From a virus, in the IMG/VR virus record IMGVR_UViG_3300001450_007752, positions 1 through 20,772 of that record: DNA of 20,772 nt. One strand, given 5' to 3'. This document shows positions 7,627 to 14,814 of the stretch, in pieces; within the stretch, counting starts at the first letter, position 1, and every line of letters starts with the position of its first letter. Under the pieces are notes generated by a model. The model ran no database searches. It was not told the origin of the DNA and worked only from the letters and a program-made list of their open reading frames with translations. A program made the position numbers and the translations under genes.

Positions 7627-8354
7627 AAAAATATTGCTTACTTTCAACGTTTTACGGGTGGGAAATCGACAAACCCTCACTTCAAGAAATTAAAACCAAA
7701 TTAAACTACGATGGTGATGTAAATGATATATATTTAAATTTCTCTAATACTTTTGACCCATGGCATACAGATCACTTAAATGTTGGATGCTCAGGTCGCG
7801 CAGATTTAATACATGGCAAAATTATAATGCTTAAGGAGTTTATAAAAAATAATATACTTAATAAGTATGAATATCTCTGCCATGTAGATTATACAGATTT
7901 AAGCTTTCATAGATCTTTCTGCGAAATGATGGTTAAATTTATAAATTCAGGAGAAGATTTTATAATTTCAACAGAGAAAACAGCGTGGCCAACTATTGAT
8001 GTTATTAATACATGGGTAGATTATGATGTTAAAGAAAGTGAATTTACTTTTATAAATTCGGGTAGTATAATATCAAAAACGGAAGTTATGTATAATTACC
8101 TAACTAAATTAGAAGCATTACTATTTAGCACGAAATTAGATTTTAGGGATGATCAGGGGGTATGGCAATACTATAATTTACATATAGATTCTTTAAATAA
8201 AGATCAGGACTGTACGTATACATTTTCCACAGCCTTATTAGATGATACATATTACAATAGTATTAATGGTAAAGTAATAACTAAATTTAAAACTCACCCA
8301 TATATTATACACGATAATTCTAGCTTTAGCCTTAACTTAAGAGATATAAATTAA
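7623..8354 (+). CDS. PLOD-type GT-A glycosyltransferase, copy 2
   Basis: The 243-aa protein is a second member of the PLOD glycosyltransferase-domain type. Motifs are KYCLLSTFYGW near the start, GKIIMLKEFIKNN, YLCHVDYTDL (acidic metal site), FTFINSGSIISKTEVMYNYL, RDDQGVWQYYNL, TFSTALLDD and PYIIHDNSS. These line up with LNAGLFVSS, DQGVYTYHYL, FLSTFN and CFIHDNG of the gene at 6114. It has an unusual insertion near residues 40-58 (NFSNTFDPWHTDHLNVGCS). The start overlaps the upstream stop (ATGA), and its TAA shares one base with the next ATG. No hydroxylase domain. Sugar and acceptor unknown. Confidence 0.65.
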   Translation: MKKYCLLSTFYGWEIDKPSLQEIKTKLNYDGDVNDIYLNFSNTFDPWHTDHLNVGCSGRADLIHGKIIMLKEFIKNNILNKYEYLCHVDYTDLSFHRSFCEMMVKFINSGEDFIISTEKTAWPTIDVINTWVDYDVKESEFTFINSGSIISKTEVMYNYLTKLEALLFSTKLDFRDDQGVWQYYNLHIDSLNKDQDCTYTFSTALLDDTYYNSINGKVITKFKTHPYIIHDNSSFSLNLRDIN

Positions 8355-8989
8355 TGATTGACGATAACATACATAATAACGAAATTAGCGGTTGGTTTGG
8401 TTACAAGGGAGTAACAACTATGCAGGTACCAGCTATTAACGTACCATTTAAAGAGTTGTTTAATACAATTAAACCTCGACGTGTGCTAGAAATAGGAACT
8501 TCAAGTGGTGGTCTTACTTTAATGTTACGTGATATACTAGATGATTTAGGGTTAACTGATTGTGATCTTCGATCGTATGATACTAATCCTGATCATGATA
8601 GAACAATACTCTTTAATAGTAATTTAAATTATGATTTCCGACTTAAAAACCTGTTTAATCAACCGTACTCAGACTTATGTGATGTAAACGGTCAAGAGGT
8701 AATTGATTATATTGCTGAAGAGGGTCCGATAATTGTACTTTGCGACGGAGGTTGTAAAATAAATGAATTCAATATATTATCAAAATTTTTAAAGCCAGGG
8801 GATATAATTATGGCTCATGATTATGCGCCAACTGTGGAGTATTTTGAATCGTATAATAAAAATAAAATATGGAACTGGTGTGAGATTTTTGATAACGATG
8901 TAGCTGATGCATGTAATAATAATAACTTAATACCATATATGGCAGATGAATTTACCGCTGTTGTTTGGTTGTGTCGTAAAAAGAATTAA
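8354..8989 (+). CDS. Class I SAM-dependent methyltransferase-like protein
   Basis: The 211-aa protein has VLEIGTSSGGLTLML near residues 44-58, the glycine-rich motif I of class I methyltransferases. An acidic residue follows in SYDTNPD (motif II region), then IIVLCDGGCKINEFNILSKFLKPGDIIMAHDY at about 126-157. The latter DGG...HDY pattern resembles the cephalosporin-hydroxylase/CmcI and macrocin O-methyltransferase group, where Asp and His help bind metal. In this setting a sugar O-methyltransferase that caps the glycan is the likeliest role, by inference from neighbours. The N-terminal GWFGYKGVTTMQVPA may be an acceptor-binding lid. It sits between glycosyltransferase genes with no spacing. 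Confidence 0.7.
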   Translation: MIDDNIHNNEISGWFGYKGVTTMQVPAINVPFKELFNTIKPRRVLEIGTSSGGLTLMLRDILDDLGLTDCDLRSYDTNPDHDRTILFNSNLNYDFRLKNLFNQPYSDLCDVNGQEVIDYIAEEGPIIVLCDGGCKINEFNILSKFLKPGDIIMAHDYAPTVEYFESYNKNKIWNWCEIFDNDVADACNNNNLIPYMADEFTAVVWLCRKKN

Positions 8990-8990
8990 C

Positions 8991-10670
8991 ATGAATAATC
9001 AAACAATAGTAACTGGGTTATGGAATATTAATAGACCTGGTAGAGATTTTAATCACTATATAGAAGCGTTTAAACGGTTTCTAGATATACCTCAAAATTT
9101 ATTTATTTACATACCTAAAGAGTATGAATATTTGGTATGGGAAAAACGATCACCTGATAATACTTATGTGCGTGTTTATGAACTTGAAGATGTCAAAAAA
9201 TTATATGAGCCTTTTTGGGATAGGACGCGGCAAATAAGGCAGAGTGGGGAGTGGTTAGATAGTACGGGTTGGTTAAAGGATTCCCCTCAAGCGGTTTTAG
9301 AGATGTATAATCCTATTGTACAATCTAAAATGTTTATGCTTAATGATGCTTCTATTATGAATCCATTTGATACGGAATATCATTTCTGGGTTGATGCTGG
9401 TATAACAAATACAGTACCTCATGGGCATGTAGCAGATGATAATCTATTAGATAAGCTATCTGAATATAGCGAGCCCTTTCTGTTTTTAAGTTACCCATAT
9501 ATTGCAGATAAAGAGATACATGGGTTTAATTATGAGGCTATGAATAGAATAGCTGAGAATGAGGTTAAATATGTTTGTAGAGGGGGAATATTTGGTGGTA
9601 AAAAACAAGCTATTAATAACGCTAATGCAACATACTACTCACTACTTGATCATACACTAGCACAAGACTTAATGGGTACAGAAGAAAGTGTATTTACGTT
9701 AATGTCGTATATGGAGCCAAACATTTATAGACGATTTGAACTAGATGCGAATGGTCTTATTGGTAAGTTTACTCAAGCTATAAAAGAAAATAACGTAACA
9801 TTAAGTAAGGCTTCAGCGTCTATTGTACAACAAGTTGATGAAGTAAACTATAAAGAAGTTAAAACTAATCTTTACATGTTGACGTTTAATTTTCCAGAGC
9901 AAGTACTTCACACAATAGAGTCGATGAAAAAGACACCAGAGTGGCTAACCATTCCTAATTTATTTTTACTCGATAATTCCACCGATAATACTGCCAAAAT
10001 TAAAAATCAAGAAATAGCAAGAGAGTATAACTTTACATATATTGACTTAGGCGGTAATACCGGTATATGCAGGGGTAGGCAGGCCGCGGCAGATCATTTT
10101 AATAACTCAGATGCAGACTTTATGTTTTTCTTCGAGGATGATATGACATCTAACCCACCAGAACTAGAAGGTCAATTTTGTAGAAATGGGTTTAGAAAAT
10201 ACATACCTAATCTTTACAACACAGTACATAAAATAATGTTAGAGAAAGATTTCGACTTTTTAAAGCTCTCCTTTACTGAAGTATACTTTGATAATGATAA
10301 GCAATGTTCATGGTATAATGTACCGCAAAATATCCGTACAAGGGATTGGCCTGATTATGATAAACTACCTATAACTGGACTTGATCTTAATTGTCCTAGA
10401 ACGAAATTTAATCATATATACACTAAAGATGATTTATCGTTTATAAGCGGTGAAGTTTACTACGCGAACTGGCCTATGATAGTCAGTAAAGAAGGTAATA
10501 GAAAGATGTTTATTGATACTAAGTGGGCTCATCCATTTGAACAAACTTGGATGTCACATATATACCAGTTAACAAAAGAAGAAAAAATAAGACCAGCAAT
10601 ATTGCTGGCCTCACCTATTTGGCATGATCGTATAAAGCACTACCAGCCAGAAGAAAGAAGGGAAAACTAA
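8991..10670 (+). CDS. Two-domain glycosyltransferase: HtrL/YibB-like + GT2
   Basis: The 559-aa protein starts at the ATG one base after the upstream TAA; an in-frame ATG at 8946 would overlap that gene by 44 nt and is less likely. Residues 1-250 resemble HtrL/YibB/WlaTC proteins: TIVTGLWNINRPGRDFNHYI at 5-24 and FWVDAGITN near 132-140. Residues about 290-559 form a GT2-type domain with NLYMLTFNFPEQVLHTIESM, LFLLDNSTDNT, NTGICRGRQAAADHF, DFMFFFEDDM (EDD at 382-384) and a late WAHPFEQTW. Both halves would be sugar transferases, so one chain may add two successive sugars. It is the last gene of the operon, and its stop overlaps the stop of the convergent gene by 3 nt. Confidence 0.8.
   Translation: MNNQTIVTGLWNINRPGRDFNHYIEAFKRFLDIPQNLFIYIPKEYEYLVWEKRSPDNTYVRVYELEDVKKLYEPFWDRTRQIRQSGEWLDSTGWLKDSPQAVLEMYNPIVQSKMFMLNDASIMNPFDTEYHFWVDAGITNTVPHGHVADDNLLDKLSEYSEPFLFLSYPYIADKEIHGFNYEAMNRIAENEVKYVCRGGIFGGKKQAINNANATYYSLLDHTLAQDLMGTEESVFTLMSYMEPNIYRRFELDANGLIGKFTQAIKENNVTLSKASASIVQQVDEVNYKEVKTNLYMLTFNFPEQVLHTIESMKKTPEWLTIPNLFLLDNSTDNTAKIKNQEIAREYNFTYIDLGGNTGICRGRQAAADHFNNSDADFMFFFEDDMTSNPPELEGQFCRNGFRKYIPNLYNTVHKIMLEKDFDFLKLSFTEVYFDNDKQCSWYNVPQNIRTRDWPDYDKLPITGLDLNCPRTKFNHIYTKDDLSFISGEVYYANWPMIVSKEGNRKMFIDTKWAHPFEQTWMSHIYQLTKEEKIRPAILLASPIWHDRIKHYQPEERREN
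10578..10611 (-). terminator. Intrinsic terminator of the minus-strand replication unit, inside the glycosyltransferase gene
   Basis: A perfect palindrome CCAGCAATATTGCTGG lies at 10593-10608, extended by outer pairs. On the minus-strand RNA the stem is followed by UCUUAUUUUUUC. It sits about 60 nt past the stop of the 10667-10969 gene, within the coding end of the convergent glycosyltransferase. On the plus strand no U tract follows, so it should act on minus-strand transcripts only. Confidence 0.6.
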
Positions 10671-10969
10671 ATAGTAATCTTTTTAGCTAACTCTTCACAC
10701 TCTTGAATTGCTTCTTGTGCATGCTTAGACAAGTATGTAGACTTATCTGACGCGTGTATAAGTGTTTCTCTATATGTAATAAGAATACGTCGAGCGGCTT
10801 CGATAACAGGGGAGTTAATCGCACCGTCTCCTGGGTCATTACCCTCTGCGACTCTCTTAACAATCCTTAAAATTTCTGCTGTTCCACGTGCTCGACCTCG
10901 CCAGTATGCTGGGTGAGCTTTTTGAGTACCATCATCTGCTGGTCTATCTAAGTAACTTGTTTCTGCCAT
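10667..10969 (-). CDS. 100-aa hypothetical protein after DNA polymerase
   Basis: The ATG at 10967-10969 gives 100 residues. An alternative TTG at 11002 would reach back into the polymerase gene and is less likely. The sequence starts with a polar MAETSYLDRPADDGTQ, then has a likely helical middle (HPAYWRGRARGTAEILRIV, positively charged) and helical C-terminal parts (SPVIEAARRILITYRETL; AQEAIQECEELAKKI). There is no motif I can name. It is base-rich and better balanced in GC than the glycosyltransferase genes, like its replication neighbours. A TTGATT-N16-TAAGTA arrangement ends 5 nt before the ATG, so it may have its own promoter besides read-through from the polymerase. Possibly a small replication-associated or virion protein; not determined. 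Confidence 0.7.
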   Translation of the reverse strand: MAETSYLDRPADDGTQKAHPAYWRGRARGTAEILRIVKRVAEGNDPGDGAINSPVIEAARRILITYRETLIHASDKSTYLSKHAQEAIQECEELAKKITI

Positions 10970-10985
10970 GATACTACTTATACCC

Positions 10986-13547
10986 TTATGCAAATAAATC
11001 AAATAGCTCTACCTGAACATTATCAGATGGTTTACGTATAGTCCAGTTAACATTATCATAAAACCGTTGAATAGACTGGAACAGAATTTTCTCGAACATC
11101 TTTTCATAGTCCGGCTTAAAAATATCAGCAAATTCCACAGGATAATCATACTTAAAGCCAATAGTACCCAACCCAAACTTATTAGGCTGCTCAACGTACA
11201 TGTAACGGACTTTGTCTCCTGAGCTGATGTCTTCATACTTATTTCCAGTATTTAGTTTCTCTAGCATCATATTGTAGTAATAAGCGGACTTAGCATGAAT
11301 AGGCATACCTTTACTAGTCTCAAATCCGCGACACTTAACTGCATGCTTTTCATATCCACGTACTCCCATAACGAAAGCTAATTCTTCTGGACCTAACGAC
11401 TTAAATGTATCATATGTCTCGTTCAAGACAGCATTGGTCTCCTTAAGAGACTGCGTTGTCAGCATGGTCTCGATGATCTTCTTTGCATACGGTTTGATTG
11501 CATTAGGCATGGTTGTACGTACAACCTCCACGCCTGTATACTTAAACTTATTTTCTTTAATACCCTCATCATCTAGAATATGCATCACGTATCGCTTCTT
11601 CTGCAAGAACACTCCTATATCTGCAATACATTCACGCTTGAATATAAAGCGGCTATCTTTAGTTAGTAGAGCTTTTCTTGCCCAGTTATTAATACCTTCG
11701 TTTAGAAAGTCTTCAATATTTTGAATCTCGTCATATGTCTCTTGATGTATATCTTCACCATCCCAGAACTTAACAAGATCGTTTTTAACTAGCGGTGCGA
11801 TAGAGGCATACGAGCTGTCTGTATCATTATAAATAATACATTGATCTAGATCATAGTTTGATATATCAGGTAACCTGCCCTTAATATACTCTTTAATAAG
11901 TTCATTAGAGTACTTAATAACTGCTTGACCAGTTAACGTTACTGAGGCTGCAATGTCATCATCACCAATAGGCGCGCGTTTGTTACCCATATAACCGTAG
12001 CACGAGTTGATCAAAATCTTGATAACCATCTGCTCAGTATTAAGTCGCTCAACTTCATACTTAAGCTCAGTATTATTAGGATCCTTCTTAAGTTTCTGCT
12101 TACACTTGAATAGCTTCTTCTTAATAACTACTCGCTTGTTAATATAATACTCTAAGAACTCTGGTATGATACCTTTTTTCTTTTGTGAGAATAATATACC
12201 TGCTTTAGATAGTGCGCAATCTTCATCTTTAAGGAACTTTGCAAATGCAGGTCTATCTAAACTAAACTGCTTACCAGAAACATGCTGTATAACAACTTTA
12301 TCTTGTAAGGTATCTATTTTACCTATCTTAGTTTCCGGTGACGTATTGAGCGATATCATAACGTTCGGATATAGTGAGTTCGCGTCGAACGATACAATAT
12401 GTTCTTTAAAACCAGACTTCGGTTCTGCAACATAAGCACCTGGATTCTTACCCTCTACTTCTGCTCTTACAAACGTAGAAATAATCTCACCACGTTTTCG
12501 AGCTCGTATACAAAGCGCACCGTTAATCACTTGAATAGTGCCCATAGCACCTTCAAGCGTAGTTAACCCAACATATGATAGCATACGCAATAGAGGCATA
12601 TACTGAAGTTTCTCTTCCAACCTAACTAGCAGGTTAACATCTTGAATGTTATAATCAATAAACGTATCCCAATCCTCTTCAGATAGTTGCGCGAGACTCA
12701 TACCCCCGTAATCTACTTTATTCTCACCAAGCTCTAGTTCGCCGATAGCATCGAGTTTATATGACTCACGTAACTTCAAGCAAAAGCGTCTATAAATATC
12801 CAGAAAGTCTAAGCATGCAATACCGTCAATATAATAACGCTTTTTTTCTTGTCCAAACTGACCTCGCATCATTCGGAAGAATACGTTACCTACAGGGGAC
12901 ATACGTTTTACATATTCGTTACCTAAAATACGCTCCATTCGGTTAACGATATATGGAATATCAAAACCTTCACTGTTCCAACCAGACAAAATATCCGGAT
13001 AATCAGCTTCAAGGTATTCTAGGAACTTAATAAAGAGCTCGCGCTCGCTATCACAATGTACATATATAAGATCATCACGGCCGGCCCCTGTATAGGGCTT
13101 TAACCCAAACGTGTGAAACTTCTTACTAAAGTTATCGTAACAAGTTATAACGTTTACTGTATGAGTAGGGTCATCTATATCCGGAAATGAATCAACAGAA
13201 AAGGTCTCAATATCTAAAAAACAACACTTAAGAGGTTGTTTACTAAACTCTGGATTTTCATTCTCTTGCCAAAACATATCAAGCAAGTATTGCTGTGATA
13301 CAGGCGTATTCTCAAAGACTCTTTTAACTCCTGAATCAGTTAAGAACCTGCTTCGGTTATATGAGTTGCTAAACTGCTTCTTCTTAAGTTTAGTACCGAA
13401 AATTGACGTCTTATCACCTCGAGGGTCCTCTGTATAAAGGTAAGGTTCGAACGATGAGTTATACGAAATACGATTACCATCTTCATCCCACGTAAAGAGA
13501 GTAATTACACTCTCACGGTTATTGTATATTACGTTTCTATATGACAT
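10986..13547 (-). CDS. 43: Family B DNA polymerase (T4 gp43 type)
   Basis: The 853-aa protein carries the proofreading exonuclease motifs DIE (112-114, Exo I), WNSEGFD (190-196, Exo II) and YNIQD (299-303, Exo III). The polymerase motifs are SFDANSLYP (386-394, motif A), the NSCYG stretch (514-518, motif B) and YNDTDSS (573-579, motif C with catalytic Asp575 and Asp577). KKRYVM follows further on. The C-terminus VELFDLFA (846-853) resembles the peptide by which T4 gp43 docks on the gp45 sliding clamp. Length is close to T4 gp43 (898 aa). It replicates the phage genome. A TTGTGG-N16-TATAAT promoter lies just upstream, and a glycosyltransferase gene separates it from gene 46. No intein or split is seen. 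Confidence 0.97.
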   Translation of the reverse strand: MSYRNVIYNNRESVITLFTWDEDGNRISYNSSFEPYLYTEDPRGDKTSIFGTKLKKKQFSNSYNRSRFLTDSGVKRVFENTPVSQQYLLDMFWQENENPEFSKQPLKCCFLDIETFSVDSFPDIDDPTHTVNVITCYDNFSKKFHTFGLKPYTGAGRDDLIYVHCDSERELFIKFLEYLEADYPDILSGWNSEGFDIPYIVNRMERILGNEYVKRMSPVGNVFFRMMRGQFGQEKKRYYIDGIACLDFLDIYRRFCLKLRESYKLDAIGELELGENKVDYGGMSLAQLSEEDWDTFIDYNIQDVNLLVRLEEKLQYMPLLRMLSYVGLTTLEGAMGTIQVINGALCIRARKRGEIISTFVRAEVEGKNPGAYVAEPKSGFKEHIVSFDANSLYPNVMISLNTSPETKIGKIDTLQDKVVIQHVSGKQFSLDRPAFAKFLKDEDCALSKAGILFSQKKKGIIPEFLEYYINKRVVIKKKLFKCKQKLKKDPNNTELKYEVERLNTEQMVIKILINSCYGYMGNKRAPIGDDDIAASVTLTGQAVIKYSNELIKEYIKGRLPDISNYDLDQCIIYNDTDSSYASIAPLVKNDLVKFWDGEDIHQETYDEIQNIEDFLNEGINNWARKALLTKDSRFIFKRECIADIGVFLQKKRYVMHILDDEGIKENKFKYTGVEVVRTTMPNAIKPYAKKIIETMLTTQSLKETNAVLNETYDTFKSLGPEELAFVMGVRGYEKHAVKCRGFETSKGMPIHAKSAYYYNMMLEKLNTGNKYEDISSGDKVRYMYVEQPNKFGLGTIGFKYDYPVEFADIFKPDYEKMFEKILFQSIQRFYDNVNWTIRKPSDNVQVELFDLFA

Positions 13548-13557
13548 CTACGTCATT

Positions 13558-13585
13558 ATTATAGCATAGTTCCTTATTGCCACAA
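13558..13585 (-). promoter_or_regulatory. Putative promoter of the DNA polymerase gene
   Basis: On the minus strand, TTGTGG (13580-13585), a 16-bp spacer and a perfect TATAAT (13558-13563). The -10 box ends 10 nt before the polymerase ATG, giving a leader of only a few bases. The -35 box lies in the end of the upstream glycosyltransferase gene. Confidence 0.45.
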
Positions 13586-14779
13586 CGGTATATATTTTCT
13601 ATTTGAGTCACCAAATTTCGTGTTTAGTGCTTCTAAATGAGAGCCAATATTTGGCTCTAATTCCAGAATACGCTTTGCACCAATATCTCTTAATGTATAA
13701 ACGCTCTTATAATATTTAGAACGGTTCTTCCAATCTAAGATCGAGTCAACTTTATCAGAGAGCTCTTGTACTGAACCGAACTTCAGACTAGATGGTGCAG
13801 TATAATATGTTTCCATATCTTGACACAAACACGGTATGCCTAAATTACATGCTTCAATAAATTTAATATCTGATTTGGCTTTATTAAAGCTATTATTCTG
13901 TAACGGTGCTATCATTAACTGCGCATTAAGGTTCGCAATAAATTGAGGGTACTGTAATAAGTTTTGCCATCTATAAAATTCTATCTTACCACTAGTAACT
14001 AAATCAGCTAGCTGGGGTGGATACGCTCCTACAAAAATCCATTGATATTTATCAACAGTCGCACGTACATAGTCTCTTACACCTTCAAAGTCATCTTTGC
14101 CTCCAACCTTATTATCAACATCATAATGAGCGCCAGAACCTGTATACAATATACGCGGTTTCTTTTTATTTATATCAAAAGATTGAACAACTTTACGGCC
14201 ATTGAATTTATTACCCAACCAAAAGTCTGGTACAAAATTAGGTATAACACTTATTTTATCTTGACCAGTCCGCTTCTTATATAAGTCTCTCATATATGGA
14301 CAAGTAACTGTAACTTCATCAACTAAATTGATCATCTCGATACAATTAGATCTTATTTCCTCTGTATCAAAAGCAAACTTAAATTTATTATAATCAGGTA
14401 TATCTTCTTTAAACACTACATCATCAACCTCATAAATAATTTTAAAACCAGCCTCTTGTTGTATTTGTTTAAGGAACTTTAAAAATTGTAATTGTGCGGA
14501 TGAAGCTTGTCTTTGTAATTTAACTGCTTTAAGGTCCTTATAAAAACGAGGATCAGATACCATCGCTGTTAAAGAGTGGGATATACCAACACCTGTAGCA
14601 TTTATAACTTGCTCTGGCCATAAAATACGCCAATGACCACAACCAGATAAATCCGCTAGATAATTAAGATATCTTGGCATGCCAGCCTCTCTTGGTTGAG
14701 GCTTTTTTACAGGTATTTGTGGTGATTGTGGAAATGGGGACACAAACGGTGATTGTGGGAATGGTGATGAATTAATCAT
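13574..14779 (-). CDS. GT4-like (GT-B fold) glycosyltransferase within the replication unit
   Basis: The 401-aa protein has a GT-B layout. The N-terminal domain begins after a Pro-rich leader, with GCGHWRILWPEQVINATGV at 46-64 and YEVDDVVF near 116-123. The C-terminal domain has ISVIPNFV, RILYTGSGAH, WIFVGAYPP, LNAQLMIAPLQ and KSDIKFIEACNLGIPCL (302-318), the Glu-rich donor-binding region of GT4 enzymes. Residues 5-20 carry a repeat (SPFPQSP twice, 9 residues apart) ahead of a KKPQPR linker. It would move an unknown sugar to an unknown acceptor; DNA base, virion protein and cell envelope are all possible. Its place between genes 46 and 43 is unusual. A TTGATT-N16-TAATTA promoter ends 7 nt before the ATG. 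Confidence 0.75.
   Translation of the reverse strand: MINSSPFPQSPFVSPFPQSPQIPVKKPQPREAGMPRYLNYLADLSGCGHWRILWPEQVINATGVGISHSLTAMVSDPRFYKDLKAVKLQRQASSAQLQFLKFLKQIQQEAGFKIIYEVDDVVFKEDIPDYNKFKFAFDTEEIRSNCIEMINLVDEVTVTCPYMRDLYKKRTGQDKISVIPNFVPDFWLGNKFNGRKVVQSFDINKKKPRILYTGSGAHYDVDNKVGGKDDFEGVRDYVRATVDKYQWIFVGAYPPQLADLVTSGKIEFYRWQNLLQYPQFIANLNAQLMIAPLQNNSFNKAKSDIKFIEACNLGIPCLCQDMETYYTAPSSLKFGSVQELSDKVDSILDWKNRSKYYKSVYTLRDIGAKRILELEPNIGSHLEALNTKFGDSNRKYIPLWQ
14721..14768 (-). repeat. 27-bp direct repeat encoding the Pro-rich leader
   Basis: Two imperfect copies start at 14721 and 14748 (plus-strand core GGTGATTGTGG, then AAATGG or GAATGG). They encode the repeated SPFPQSP unit at the N-terminus of the GT4-like protein and look like a small in-frame tandem duplication. 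Confidence 0.7.
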
Positions 14780-14786
14780 TCTTATA

Positions 14787-14814
14787 TAATTAGTTTAAAT
14801 TTCAGTATAATCAA
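14787..14814 (-). promoter_or_regulatory. Putative promoter of the GT4-like gene
   Basis: On the minus strand, TTGATT (14809-14814), a 16-bp spacer and TAATTA (14787-14792), ending 7 nt before the ATG. Its -35 box matches the one before uvsY exactly, and its -10 box matches that of the glycosyltransferase operon. Confidence 0.4.

Noticed and set aside
11434-11724. Open frame on the plus strand within gene 43
   Set aside because: It is antisense to a well-conserved polymerase domain and has no start context or recognisable protein pattern. The same holds for similar frames at 12166-12435, 12761-12946 and opposite genes 46, uvsW and uvsX.
12791-12798. TATAAATA on the plus strand inside gene 43
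   Set aside because: It is antisense within the polymerase gene and has no plus-strand gene behind it, so it is most likely chance in AT-rich DNA.
13078-13090. GC-rich palindromic GGCCGGCC in the polymerase gene
   Set aside because: It is a single copy inside coding sequence with no partner repeat or other signal of an origin or attachment site.
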